From: Hoylesella enoeca JCM 12259
Lineage (GTDB): Bacteria > Bacteroidota > Bacteroidia > Bacteroidales > Bacteroidaceae
Direction of reading: 5' to 3'
Length of the DNA: 64,000 bases
NCBI RefSeq assembly: GCF_000613405.1
Contig: NZ_BAIX01000004.1
Coordinates: forward strand, 62,001 to 126,000
The position numbers and the translations under genes are program-made. Each line of letters begins with the position of its first letter. The stretch's first letter is position 1. Positions 1 through 8,830 of this stretch are shown one piece after another. Below the pieces are notes generated by a model. The model was not told the DNA's origin. It saw only the letters and a list, made by a program, of their open reading frames with translations, and searched no databases.

Positions 1-837
1 CCCTTCGATGATTTGTACGAAGCCAAAAAGGCGGGGTACGGCCAGTGCCAGATAGGCCGCCATCACGCAATAAACCATGAAGTAACAAGAGGATTTGCCC
101 AAAACGATTCGGAAGAGTCCATTATAATGCCGACTGATGGGCACAAGGTCGCTGTAACGATTGTTTTCCCGGGCCGTTCCCGCAGCCAGCCCGATACCGA
201 GGAGCAATGTTTGGTGAAGAATGAGCATCAAGACGCCGGGGATGATAAAGTCGGCATAGCCACCGGTGCTGTTGAAGATCGGAACCTCAGCAAAGTCGAG
301 CGGCTGGATGGTGATCTGCTCATCCTGCTTGGTGAAGTTGCGGGATTGGGCGAGCTGGATACCGGCATTCATTTTTCCGACAACGGATGTGGCGGTTTGG
401 TAGATGGCCTTGTAGTTGAGCATGATGCTCATGTCGCAGTAGATGCCGATGGTTGCCTGCTCACGTCGGTTGATTCGAGTGCCGAAGTTGGCGGGGATAT
501 AGATGACGCCTTTCACTACTTGTTTGCCGATGAGCAGCTTGGCATCGTCTAAGCTGTTGCAGTGATAGACCACGTCGACGTCGGGCGAGGCATCATACTG
601 GCATATGAATGCGCGGCTCTGTTCGCTATGAGATAGGTCGACAACGGCTACGGGTACTTCGCGTACCACCTGGTTGTTGTAGATCCACGAATAGAGTAGG
701 GGATAGAGGAGCGGCACCAGGATGAAGAAGATCAGCACCCCTTCGTCTTTAACGGTGCTCCTCATCTCTCGCGCCCAGATATAACACATATCTTGGATGC
801 CCTCTCGTATGTGATGTAGCAAACTGTCCTTTCTCAT
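1..837 (-). CDS. ABC-2 type permease (partial, runs off the window)
   Basis: Membrane subunit of an ABC-2 exporter of the YhhJ/YbhR type. Translating the minus strand from the ATG at 837 gives an open frame to position 1, so the C-terminus lies outside the window. A cytoplasmic N-terminus (MRKDSLLHHIREG) is followed by a hydrophobic segment near residues 35-50, then a long soluble region holding the periplasmic loop typical of the family (VPVAVVDLSHSEQSRAF, GVIYIPANFGTRI). Further hydrophobic segments begin near residue 220 (DFIIPGVLMLILHQTLLLG). The start lies 6 bases after the stop of the second permease, so the two are co-transcribed behind tolC and hlyD. No ATPase gene is visible in this part of the operon. 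The substrate is unknown. Confidence 0.85.
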   Translation of the reverse strand, partial: MRKDSLLHHIREGIQDMCYIWAREMRSTVKDEGVLIFFILVPLLYPLLYSWIYNNQVVREVPVAVVDLSHSEQSRAFICQYDASPDVDVVYHCNSLDDAKLLIGKQVVKGVIYIPANFGTRINRREQATIGIYCDMSIMLNYKAIYQTATSVVGKMNAGIQLAQSRNFTKQDEQITIQPLDFAEVPIFNSTGGYADFIIPGVLMLILHQTLLLGIGLAAGTARENNRYSDLVPISRHYNGLFRIVLGKSSCYFMVYCVMAAYLALAVPRLFGFVQIIEG

Positions 838-843
838 TTCGGG

Positions 844-2013
844 TTAAGGGATGTAAACGTATTCGAGCATTGCCTTTCTGATACGATAGACGACAAGCAA
901 CGGGAGGGCGGCAAACAAGATCAGTGCAGCCACGTACGGCCAGGCGTCAAGCAAGGAATAGCCGTTGAACACATTGATTTGGTAGATCATAAAATAGTGG
1001 CGCATCGGGAAAAGCCATGCCAAAGCCTCAATCTCGGGACCCATGGCAGAGAGGGGAAAGGTGGCGCCCATTATGCTGAAACTCAATGCGGCCCACAGCG
1101 AGCAGACACTCATAGACATTCGGAGCGAAGGGATCAAACCGAATGTGAATATTCCGAATCCTTGAGCCGAGAGCACCGTGAGCAGGCCGAGCAACAGGAT
1201 GGAGCCAAGTCCGCCCGCATGAGGAAAGCCCATGACATAAAACACATAGAACAAATAAGCGTAGATGATGGTGAGGAAAATCAGGAACTGCGGTAACATC
1301 TTACCCGTGAGTGCTATCCAGATGTCGTTGCCCGCTATTCGCATCCATTCTTTGGATCGGGTGAATTTCAGTTCTGTTCCGATGGAGTAAGCCGTGATCA
1401 AGAAGATAAATAGCATCAGACATGCCGGGGGGAGTGTGGTGCTGAGGTAAACGTTATAGTTGATTTCAGGATTGTTGATGGGGTGCAGATCGATGGTGAT
1501 GGGTTGCAGGAAAGTGCGAATTTCCTCATCGGTCTTACCGATTGCCGATAGTTTGGCCTTTCCGACAGCTGCCGAACCTAATGTGGCGATGGTTTTCAGA
1601 TCGCGAAACAGCAAAGCTCCCGAGGTGATCGAAGCATAGCTGTAATAGAATGAGATCTTGGGACGACGCGAAGCCAGCAATTTGTCTGTCGTTCCTTCGG
1701 GAAAGTAGATAAAGGCATAAATCTCATTGCGCTGTATGGCGTTACGGGCTTCGTTGATATTGGGATAGTGCGCAACGATGTCGGTAGACTGAAAGGCATC
1801 CAATCTGCGGGTGAGCGCTCGTGTGGTGGCTGTGTTATCCTGGTCTACAACTCCCACCGGCATATTGGTGGGTTGCCCTTCGTCCATTAGGGAGGTGAAA
1901 AACACCACTACAACGATGGGGAAGATGACCATACAGAAGAGGTAAATGGGATTGCTGCGCAGGATGCCGCACTCCCTGACAGCCACTCGAATTATTTGTT
2001 TTAACGCCTTCAC
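844..2013 (-). CDS. ABC-2 type permease
   Basis: Full-length 389-aa ABC-2 permease, paralogous to the next gene downstream. It has one N-terminal membrane helix (about residues 23-42, IYLFCMVIFPIVVVVFF), a periplasmic domain of about 150 residues (PVGVVDQDNTATTRALTRRL, YAFIYFPEGTTDKLL), and five or six helices after residue 190, ending with a short cytoplasmic tail. This is the YbhS/YbhR/YhhJ layout that works with a HlyD-type adaptor and TolC. It sits 18 bases after the hlyD stop and 6 bases before the partial permease gene, so it belongs to a tolC-hlyD-permease-permease operon. Export of drugs or other small amphiphiles is the family expectation; the substrate cannot be read from the sequence. 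Confidence 0.88.
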   Translation of the reverse strand: MKALKQIIRVAVRECGILRSNPIYLFCMVIFPIVVVVFFTSLMDEGQPTNMPVGVVDQDNTATTRALTRRLDAFQSTDIVAHYPNINEARNAIQRNEIYAFIYFPEGTTDKLLASRRPKISFYYSYASITSGALLFRDLKTIATLGSAAVGKAKLSAIGKTDEEIRTFLQPITIDLHPINNPEINYNVYLSTTLPPACLMLFIFLITAYSIGTELKFTRSKEWMRIAGNDIWIALTGKMLPQFLIFLTIIYAYLFYVFYVMGFPHAGGLGSILLLGLLTVLSAQGFGIFTFGLIPSLRMSMSVCSLWAALSFSIMGATFPLSAMGPEIEALAWLFPMRHYFMIYQINVFNGYSLLDAWPYVAALILFAALPLLVVYRIRKAMLEYVYIP

Positions 2014-2031
2014 GCCTTGCTTTTTAGGCTG

Positions 2032-3017
2032 TTATTCCTTGATGATTAGTGACATCCCAGGACGCAGTCCATCGAATCTCTGGATGGGCCGTGCCTTGAT
2101 CTCGAATGTTTTCAGATCATATTGCCCGTTGGTCTTCGTTGCTTTCCAAACGGCGTAGGATCCTTGGTCCTTGATGTAGAAAATCTTCATCGTCAGACTC
2201 TTGTTAAATGCTGGAGAGAAAGCAGTGAATGTGTCGCCTATTTTCAGTCCTTTGAGTTGATCTTCGCGCACATTGAAGGTGCCCCACATGTCTTTCAATA
2301 TCGAAATACTCATGATCGGTGAACCAATACCGACCAACTCGCCCACCTTGGGATAGACATCGCTGACCTCACCTTCCATCGTTGCCACTTGCACTGTCTC
2401 TTTGAGCAAAGACTTGACCACGTTGACTGCTCCGCGAGCGGCTGTTACTTGGCTGGCCGCGGCTTGTTTCTCTTCGGCTCTGGAGCCGTTGCGTGCCATG
2501 TCATATTGACTTTTGGCTGCGAGCACTTGTGCCTGTGTGGCTTTATAGGCGGCGAAAGCTCATCGCGTTTTTGGGCACTCAACACGCCTTCATCATACAG
2601 GTTCTGCACTCGGTTATATGACTTCTTGGCGATTTCACTGGCTGCCAAGGCCTGTTGCCACAGTTGGTAAGCTCCCTGAATCTGTTCGCGGCGTGCACCG
2701 TTGTCTGCCATTCGGCTGACGGCTGCTGCTGCGCGCTCTGTACCTTCGGCTACTTGTTTCTGCGCATCCACTTCCGGAACTTCCAATATGGCTAATGTGT
2801 CGCCTGCGTGTACGAAGTCGCCTTCCTTTACACGCAGCTCTACCACTCGGCCAGGGAGCTTGCTGGATACCCTGTATTCGGTGACTTCCACTTCGCCTTG
2901 AATGATTTCCGGCGTACTGCCGAGGGTGAAGAATCCAATGACTGCCACAATGACCACCACCGCCACGAATCCGATGATGGCGAGCATAATGTTATTGTGC
3001 TGTGATTTTGCTGACAT
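2032..3017 (-). CDS. HlyD/EmrA-type membrane fusion protein (single-base frameshift)
   Basis: Periplasmic adaptor linking the ABC-2 permeases to TolC. The N-terminal part has one membrane helix (residues about 11-30), then the first half of the biotinyl-lipoyl-like domain (GEVEVTEYRVSSKLPGRVVE) and a coiled-coil hairpin. The second half (TMEGEVSDVYPKVGELVGIG and the beta-barrel through ALKG-like and final RPGMSLIIKE) is in another frame. The frames meet near 2559: reading across it with one extra base gives a smooth sequence (QKRDEAFAAYKATQAQVLAAK). The gene therefore carries a one-base deletion there, probably a sequencing error. The start was taken at 3017 (MSAKSQ), just after the tolC stop; a start at 3044 would overlap tolC. 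Corrected length is about 328 aa, normal for the family. Confidence 0.85.
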
Positions 3018-3024
3018 AATCTTC

Positions 3025-4518
3025 TTAATATTGTAATGTGCCAAGCGCCTTTTCGAGGTTCACCTGGCTTAATTTAACTTCAATTTCCGCATCTATCTTT
3101 TGTGTCTGGGCTTGTAACCAGGCCGTTTGAGCTGCTATCACATCGGTAGACTGTATCACTCCTTCCTTGAAACCGAGGTTGGCACAACGCAGATTCTCTT
3201 CGGCACGCTCGGTGTTCTTGACGGCCATGACGAGTTTCTTGGTTGCCTCTTTTACCTTGAACGTACTCTGGTTGACTTGCAATTCCACTTTCTCTTGTGC
3301 ATCGCTCAGCTCCATCTGTGCAATATTTGTCATCGCCTTGGTGGCATTGACTTTATATCTACCTTCAAACCAACTCCAAACCGGTAGGCGAACCATCAGG
3401 CCGATATGGAAATAGCCAGAGAATTTACGCTCAAATCCATTGAAAACATTTGGGTTCGACATCGTATAACCGCCCACTGCTGCCACTTGTGGAAGGTAAG
3501 CGGCACGTGCAAGGCGCGTGCCCTGCTTGCTGATCGCTACGGTGCTCGCCAGCATTTTGAGCTCGGGACGATTGTCAATGGCTGTTTGCACCGTGCCTTT
3601 ATCAACCGAAACAGCTGTGTTGAGGTTTTCTTTGTCTTCATCTACCAGCTTGATGTCGTCTGTCATCGGAATGCCACAGAGCTGGCACAGATACATCTTG
3701 GCCAACACAAGACCATCATCAACTTGTGTCTTAGCCATTTCAGCCTCGTTCACTTTAACGTCCACTTTCAGTCCATCGGCACGAGTCGCTACGCCTTCTT
3801 TGATCATTTTGTGGACATCATCATCCAATTTCTGCACCAGTTTCAAGTAACTGTCGGCCAAAGTCTGTTTGTGTCGTAAAGAGACCACAAGCCAATAGCT
3901 TTGATCAATGTCGTATAATGTAGACTGAATCTTACTGTCGATGCTATAATCGGCTAATTGTTCGCTGATGTCTGCAATCTTATTGGCCGCCGTGATGGCT
4001 CCACCCATATAGATCGGTTGACGAACCAACACAGAAGCAACGAATATATTCCGTGTGTCGGTGCGAAAAGCATTGCGCACTTTTTGTCCGGCCTCGTTTA
4101 GAGAGTTGGAAAGCGAAGTCCCAACTTGGTTTAATATATTGCCGAACAAGGAGGCCTGTCCCGGTGTGATAATACCTTTCTGGGCGAGATCAGTAATGAG
4201 TGGCGTGATATCATTGCCGATTTTTGTACCCACAGAAGTACCAAAATTGCTCAATGCATCCTTTTGTCGCTTGTTGAGAATCGAAATCTCCCGACTGGTA
4301 AACTGATAAGCACCCACTGCATCCATTTTAGGCAAATATTTGGTGCGTACAGCTTTGCGCGCATTGAGGGCCACATCTCGGTTTAATTTGGAGATATTCA
4401 GCTGCTTGTTGTTGCGCAACGCCAATGCACGACAACTGTCTAATGAAAGCATGCGTTGTGCTTTCATGGGCAGAATCGCACTGACAAGCAGCAGGAAAGC
4501 GAATATTCTTTTCATCAT
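3025..4518 (-). CDS. TolC family outer-membrane efflux protein
   Basis: 497-aa outer-membrane channel of the TolC/OEP family, with a cleavable signal peptide (MMKRIFAFLLLVSAILPMKAQ) and two repeated OEP halves. The helical regions include LDSCRALALRNNKQLNISKL near the N-terminus, where the Leu-x-x-Cys-x-x-x-Ala-x-x-x-Asn pattern is typical, and ELKMLASTVAISKQGTRLARA in the second half. The C-terminal helix (VIQSTDVIAAQTAWLQAQT) is also characteristic. It would form the trans-periplasmic tunnel for the HlyD adaptor and ABC-2 permeases encoded just downstream. Its start overlaps the upstream coiled-coil gene by four bases (ATGA), suggesting translational coupling. Confidence 0.93.
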   Translation of the reverse strand: MMKRIFAFLLLVSAILPMKAQRMLSLDSCRALALRNNKQLNISKLNRDVALNARKAVRTKYLPKMDAVGAYQFTSREISILNKRQKDALSNFGTSVGTKIGNDITPLITDLAQKGIITPGQASLFGNILNQVGTSLSNSLNEAGQKVRNAFRTDTRNIFVASVLVRQPIYMGGAITAANKIADISEQLADYSIDSKIQSTLYDIDQSYWLVVSLRHKQTLADSYLKLVQKLDDDVHKMIKEGVATRADGLKVDVKVNEAEMAKTQVDDGLVLAKMYLCQLCGIPMTDDIKLVDEDKENLNTAVSVDKGTVQTAIDNRPELKMLASTVAISKQGTRLARAAYLPQVAAVGGYTMSNPNVFNGFERKFSGYFHIGLMVRLPVWSWFEGRYKVNATKAMTNIAQMELSDAQEKVELQVNQSTFKVKEATKKLVMAVKNTERAEENLRCANLGFKEGVIQSTDVIAAQTAWLQAQTQKIDAEIEVKLSQVNLEKALGTLQY

Positions 4519-5387
4519 TTGAACGTAAAACTCTTAGAACCGATCATATTCCCGTCAGCAAAAATACTGACTCCGTAAGTTCCGCTGACCAATGCCTGTG
4601 AAACGGTCCAATACATCACGACGGCCGTTTCTTGTCCGCCATACTCCACAGTCTTTTTCATCGTGCATTGCAGCGTGCGGTTTTCATAAGCAAAAGAACC
4701 CGCTCCACCGAGTATTCCACCCGTAGGCGAAGTGATGCGCACATAGATATTCTTGACACCGCTTGTAGCTGTGACATTTTTGGCAAGGCTGAAATTGAGT
4801 TGCAACAACTTGCATTTGCTTGCATCGTCGGTGTTTTTCCCTCGTTTATTCTTACCTGCCAGATTGATACTGATGGCATCCAGTTGAGAGGCAATAGCCA
4901 CTTTCTCTGACAATGAAGCCTTCTCTGTGTTCAATCCTTCAATCTGCCGCGTCGCCTCTTCATATTGGCCCTTCACCCGTGTATTCTCTGCAGTAAGATT
5001 TTGATTGAGTCTGTTCAAGGAATCAATCTCAATGACATAGCTCCGAAGCACCGCGCGTACAGTGGCGAGTTCTCTTTTCAGTCGGGCAATCTCGCGTGCA
5101 TCGTTGCTCTTCACGCTTTTCAGCTCAGCCAACAAGCGTTGGGTCCGCTCTTGTTCAGCGGTGAGTTGCGCCACGATCGAGTCGTTATTGATCTGCGATT
5201 TCATCTCGCTGTATTGGTTGGCAAACTGCTGGTATTCGTTTTCCATTTCTTTCTTGTCGAGTTCGGCCAACTCTTGCATTTCCTTGTTTGCCTGTCTCTG
5301 CTGGTTCAAAGTCAATGCGAGATACACGATACCACCGATCAGTAGCACGCCGATAATGATGAGCGGGATGAAGATTTTCTTATTCAT
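4515..5387 (-). CDS. Membrane-anchored coiled-coil protein of unknown function
   Basis: 290-aa protein, first gene of the tolC-hlyD-permease operon. One N-terminal transmembrane helix (about residues 5-26, IFIPLIIIGVLLIGGIVYLAL) is followed by a long coiled coil rich in Gln, Glu, Lys and Leu (about 30-175). A C-terminal globular domain of about 110 residues is rich in beta-strand patterns (LQLNFSLAKNVTATSGVKNI, VMYWTVSQALVSGTYGVSIF). I do not recognise a characterised family; the shape recalls Bacteroidetes proteins that sit ahead of efflux operons. It is probably anchored in the inner membrane with the coiled coil in the periplasm. The last four bases overlap tolC. Confidence 0.8.
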   Translation of the reverse strand: MNKKIFIPLIIIGVLLIGGIVYLALTLNQQRQANKEMQELAELDKKEMENEYQQFANQYSEMKSQINNDSIVAQLTAEQERTQRLLAELKSVKSNDAREIARLKRELATVRAVLRSYVIEIDSLNRLNQNLTAENTRVKGQYEEATRQIEGLNTEKASLSEKVAIASQLDAISINLAGKNKRGKNTDDASKCKLLQLNFSLAKNVTATSGVKNIYVRITSPTGGILGGAGSFAYENRTLQCTMKKTVEYGGQETAVVMYWTVSQALVSGTYGVSIFADGNMIGSKSFTFK

Positions 5388-5421
5388 ATAATACTATATT
5401 GTAGCAAATCGATTGCAAGTG

Positions 5422-5429
5422 CAAATTTA
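5422..5429 (-). promoter_or_regulatory. Bacteroidetes -7 box for the efflux operon
   Basis: On the minus strand the sequence reads TAAATTTG, matching the TAnnTTTG consensus, about 35 bases before the ATG at 5387. It is the best promoter candidate for the coiled-coil/tolC/hlyD/permease operon. No strong -33 element was identified. Confidence 0.5.
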
Positions 5430-5676
5430 AACGTTTAATCTCAAACAGCAAAGGAAAAGACCTTGCAAGTTTTTATAAACTTAAAATTTAGCATTTTGTA
5501 ACCATAAGAGGTTAAGAATATGTGAAGTGCGCCGATACTTGCCATTCCGTTTCATTTTAAAGTCGAGTGTTCCTGTTATAAACATCCCTCCATCTTTTTG
5601 TTTTAAATCCGAGCGTGAAAGGCCTTTCAGACACCCCTATTTATCGACATTCGGAGTCAAATGGAGTGACCGAGCT

Positions 5677-5742
5677 TGCAACTAACGGTAAATCAGCGTG
5701 CAATTAAGCGTTAGTTGCACTGCAAAAGACGGTGAGTTGGAC
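5677..5742. repeat. 22-bp-period repeat array 1
   Basis: Three degenerate 22-bp units start at 5677, 5699 and 5721 (TGCAACTAA..., TGCAATTAA..., TGCAAAAGA...). The core resembles TGCAAYTAACGGTTARTC, with a roughly palindromic centre. It lies in the 550-base gap between the efflux operon and the toxin-antitoxin pair, which otherwise shows no gene. Related arrays with the same period and core are at 17433 and 24072. Confidence 0.6.
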
Positions 5743-5883
5743 GATGACTCATGCTTAGTTAGAATCCCATCCATTTTGATCCCGCACGTGCCATCCATCC
5801 CGTTGCATCGGAACGGATAGCCACCTCGTGAGAGGAATGAGTAAGTGACATATATTAATTAAAGTAGATTTATTCTTTGAACA

Positions 5884-5915
5884 TTTGTGTGCATGTCCAT
5901 ATTTTTGTAACTTTG
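5884..5915 (+). promoter_or_regulatory. Promoter of the toxin-antitoxin pair
   Basis: TTTG at 5884-5887, 20 bases, then TAACTTTG at 5908-5915: a textbook Bacteroidetes sigma-ABfr promoter. It lies 29 bases before the antitoxin ATG. Any longer reading of the antitoxin frame would start inside the promoter and is rejected. Confidence 0.75.
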
Positions 5916-5944
5916 CCTCACAAACCAATCAAATCACGAGCAAT

Positions 5945-6085
5945 ATGGAAAAAAAAATCACAAAAAGCATTGCGAAGAAGCAAAAGACGACAGAGGAACC
6001 CAAAAGAAAGTATAGCAAGACATGGGAGGCTGCAATGAAGTATAAAGGAATATTGTATGTAAATGATCCTAAATTTCTGGTATAG
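5945..6085 (+). CDS. Small basic antitoxin-like protein
   Basis: 46-aa Lys-rich protein (starts MEKKITKSIAKKQK, ends KYKGILYVNDPKFLV) encoded six bases before a PIN-domain gene. Size, charge and position are those of a VapB-like antitoxin. The N-terminal half is strongly basic and could contact DNA, while the hydrophobic C-terminal half could bind the toxin groove. No ribbon-helix-helix or AbrB motif can be recognised with certainty, so antitoxin function is inferred from context. The start was chosen because it follows the promoter at 5884-5915. Confidence 0.7.
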   Translation: MEKKITKSIAKKQKTTEEPKRKYSKTWEAAMKYKGILYVNDPKFLV

Positions 6086-6091
6086 TCGTTT

Positions 6092-6514
6092 ATGCGGTAT
6101 TTAATTGATACAAACATTTTCGTTTTTATCGCAACAGATACGGATTCGCTTAGCAGAGACGTCATTGCTCTTATTCAAGAACCGGACGCTCTGCTTTATA
6201 TCAGTGCAGAATCTGTGCGCGAACTGATTCTCGCTTTTAACTCCAAGGGATTAGGTTCAAAGGTTTGGAAAACGGCAGAAGAAATGGTAGAGGATATCGA
6301 AGCGAAATTCAATATTGTGATTCTTCCTCTGAAAAAAGAGCATATGCGAACTTATGCGCGGCTAAGACTTAACAAACAACAGGGGCATAAAGATCCGTCC
6401 GACCATATTATTATTGCTCATGCCATTACCGAACACCTCCCACTCATTTCGAGTGATAGTCGTTTCCCTTATTATCGCAGGCAGGGACTTGATTTGATTT
6501 TTAACCGTCGGTAA
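6092..6514 (+). CDS. PIN-domain toxin, VapC family
   Basis: 140-aa single-domain PIN ribonuclease. Family landmarks are the N-terminal MRYLIDTNIFVF (first catalytic Asp in LIDTN), the acidic SAESVREL (Glu near residue 46), the conserved HKDPSDHIIIAHAI (Asp near 108) and the last acidic site ISSDSRF. VapC proteins cleave tRNA or rRNA and are neutralised by the upstream partner, here the 46-aa protein six bases away. The order antitoxin-toxin and the shared promoter fit a type II system. The exact RNA target is unknown. Confidence 0.85.
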   Translation: MRYLIDTNIFVFIATDTDSLSRDVIALIQEPDALLYISAESVRELILAFNSKGLGSKVWKTAEEMVEDIEAKFNIVILPLKKEHMRTYARLRLNKQQGHKDPSDHIIIAHAITEHLPLISSDSRFPYYRRQGLDLIFNRR

Positions 6515-6556
6515 ACGTTTTTTAGTAAAAAACTTGTGAGTTTCAAAAACATTGCT

Positions 6557-6564
6557 TACCTTTG
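6557..6564 (+). promoter_or_regulatory. -7 box of module A leader
   Basis: TACCTTTG, followed by GCGGCCGTTAATT. The same box and flank occur 50 kb away at 56980-56987 in front of module B. Transcription would start near 6571 and give a leader of about 340 bases before the small protein gene at 6914. Confidence 0.65.
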
Positions 6565-6588
6565 CGGCCGTTAATTGATAATTCTTAG

Positions 6589-6774
6589 CCCCCTAAGTTA
6601 GGGGGTTGGGGGTCTGAACAAGAGCGAATTGACAGTTGATAGTTATTAGTATGACAATGAGAGCAAATATAAACAACGGCGTTGCGATGCAAAAGAATTT
6701 CGTTTCTCTTGCATCTTTTAACGCTTTATATTTGCATATCTCGGAAAAAGTCTTAACACACACACACACACACA
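6589..6774 (+). promoter_or_regulatory. Structured leader of module A with hairpins and (AC)n tract
   Basis: In order: a short perfect hairpin (CCCCCTAA-G-TTAGGGGG, 6589-6605), a shared segment (TCTGAACAAGAGCGAATTGA), then a large nested stem-loop. Its outer arms are GCAAATATAAA 6663-6673 and TTTATATTTGC 6725-6735; the middle pair is GCGTT/AACGC; the inner arms are 6686-6697 and 6704-6715 with one mismatch. An (AC)9A dinucleotide tract follows at 6756-6774. The whole unit is repeated at 57005-57199 before module B with the same order of parts. The function is unknown; a cis-regulatory RNA or separate small RNA is plausible. Between 6775 and 6913 I see only AT-rich sequence with one alternating GC stretch. 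Confidence 0.6.
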
Positions 6775-6913
6775 TTATACACATGGCGTAATGTAATGTA
6801 CGCGCGCAGGCGCGAATATACTCAAATTCTTCTTAGAAAAAACTTTTCGTTACTCTTTTTTTCCTTGGCTGGGAGAAAAGGGCAACTATTTTCATGTTAT
6901 AATTTTAGTCAAT

Positions 6914-7141
6914 ATGAACAGAAAACAATTAGAGAGTAGGGCTTATGTGAAGCCCGGAGCAGCAATCTGCGCATTGCAGATAGAGAGTTTATTGCAGACA
7001 TTAAGCGGTCAGCACAACCCGATTCATCAAGGAGGAACGCACGGTGATGCCAAACAAGGATGGTTTGAAGAAGACGAAGATGGTCTCACCACTAATCCAT
7101 CGTCAGAAGGAGAGAGTAGCAACCCATTGTGGAAAGAATAA
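6914..7141 (+). CDS. Small acidic protein of the fimbrillin module (paralogue of the gene at 57398)
   Basis: 75-aa protein with no signal peptide. A basic start (MNRKQLESRAYVKPGA) is followed by a short Gln/Leu-rich part, a Gly/His linker and an acidic tail ending in LWKE. It aligns with the 73-aa protein at 57398: shared pattern M-x-R-K-x-L-E-x-R-A-Y-x-x-P, then QxES, then GDAKxGW, an acidic run and a final Leu-Trp. Both are followed 26-37 bases later by a fimbrillin-like lipoprotein. No characterised family is recognised; similar short proteins beginning with a basic-Tyr-Pro motif are common in Prevotella (established but vague knowledge). Confidence 0.75.
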   Translation: MNRKQLESRAYVKPGAAICALQIESLLQTLSGQHNPIHQGGTHGDAKQGWFEEDEDGLTTNPSSEGESSNPLWKE

Positions 7142-7167
7142 AGACCAACTAAAAGGATGAAGAAACA

Positions 7168-8794
7168 ATGAAAAAGATAAAATTGATAGTGGCAACAATA
7201 CTGTTATTAACAACAGCTTGCACAAGCGAAGACATGGACAAGAATTGTGATAACACCACGAATAAGGGACTGATAACTTTTGAGAGTGTTGCTATTCCTG
7301 CTACGCGCACAACGATGGATCATAGCCAAGGAGCTGGCGCTTCAGCTTTTTGGACTACTGGTGATAATATTTGGGTGGACAACGGTGCTACTCGTATCAC
7401 GAATACATCAAGCAACATATCAGGTAAGATGCCGCTCGCTGCATTTTATTTCGCCGGCAATACACTCACGGCTAACAGCTATCCTGTCTATTATACAGCA
7501 AAGCCAGTACGAAAGGTGACGAAGTGACGATCAAGACAGCTCAAACGCAGTCGGCACCTGGCGATGCGTCGCACATTGGCGAGAGCGGCGATTGCGGTAC
7601 GGCTACAGCCAGTCGCAATGCACATGGCATCTATAAATTTAGTCTTGATCACAAAGCGGCCTACATCTGTTTCTATCCTCGTTGTGAGAATGCTGCGCTC
7701 GGCGCCAACATCTATCTCACCAAGATCGTCGTGACTTCTGATAATGTCATCGCAGGTACCTATGATTTCACTGGTGGTACATTGACAGGTGCCACTCCCA
7801 CGAGTGGTAGCAGCAACACAATTACACTCACCACAGGGGCAACAAGTTTTCCACTGACCACCACCACAACCAGTGATACTCATAGCGCCTATATGGTCAT
7901 TGCTCCCGGTACACATACGCTTACGATCGACTATTGGATCAAAGATCCTGTGACCCATGTTGAAGGTGCCATTACCAAAAAACTTTCGGCCATCACTTTC
8001 GCTGAAAACACGGTGACAGATCTCACGGCTAACATTACACCCACTGATTACAGCAAGCGTCGCTATTGGGAGTGGGATGCCAAGAAGCATTATTGGGACG
8101 GCTACGAGTCGTCGCAACCCATGATGAATGGGCTGTCGAGCACTGATTATCCAAAGTCGAATGCAACACCGCTTGATGAGCGTTCTTACACTGTTTGGGA
8201 TTGGAATAATCCTATATGGCCAGGAGCAGCAAGTATGTTGGGACCTGCTGCGAGCAATACGGCAGTCACTTGTCCCAGTACTTATGAGACGGCTTGGTAT
8301 GTTGCTCATGGCAACGCACACTGGATAATGAAACCCTTTGGCAATTCGGCAATCATTTATATATGGGTGGAGTATGGTTTAAGAAGAAAGCATCGATAAC
8401 GGGATTCAGCGACACAACATATCCCTCCGGCGTATCAGAGTATAACCCAGAAATAAGCCATCCAACAAAGACAGGAAAACCAAATGATGCAGAGACGAAT
8501 TATTTTTATCTGCCTGCCCTTGGGCAATATGGGACAATGTATGATGGTAGTAGCTCTGAATATATTCCCGCAGGCAATGGTTATAATACAGGTTCAACAA
8601 TCATGTATTCGGCCATGGGAAATTTAAGTGATTTAGGTATTGTTGGCTATTATTGGCTCAACAGAGCAATTAGATGGTCTGCTTTATATGACAATCCTGT
8701 CTCTTTCTTGTCTTTGAAAAATGGAGAAGTAAAACTGGAATATACTTTTTACGGTAATGCCGCTCTTGGTCGTAATTACTGGACAGCAGAGTAA
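7168..8794 (+). CDS. Fimbrillin-like surface lipoprotein (two single-base frameshifts)
   Basis: Starts with a lipoprotein signal peptide (MKKIKLIVATILLLTTACTSED; lipobox TTAC), so the mature protein would be lipid-anchored. The N-terminal part (about residues 30-110) resembles fimbrillin-family beta-sandwich starts (ATRTTMD, FWTTGDNIWVD). The middle carries GTYDFTGGTLTG and VIAPGTHTLTIDY, the C-terminal part WFKKKASITGF and YFYLPALGQYG, like FISUMP-type domains. The reading frame changes near 7503 and near 8324. Each change is repaired by adding one base in a short run, and the repaired protein aligns with the paralogue at 57657 throughout. The corrected length is about 542 aa. Function: probably a fimbrial or surface subunit; the exact role is unknown. 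Confidence 0.75.
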
Positions 8795-8830
8795 ACTAAA
8801 TAATAACAAACCAATTAAAAATTTACAGTT

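Noticed and set aside
6593..6784. Minus-strand frames in the two leaders (Cys-Val repeat start)
   Set aside because: The repeat residues come from the (AC)n tract and both frames lie on the opposite strand of a conserved hairpin; more likely RNA structure than protein.
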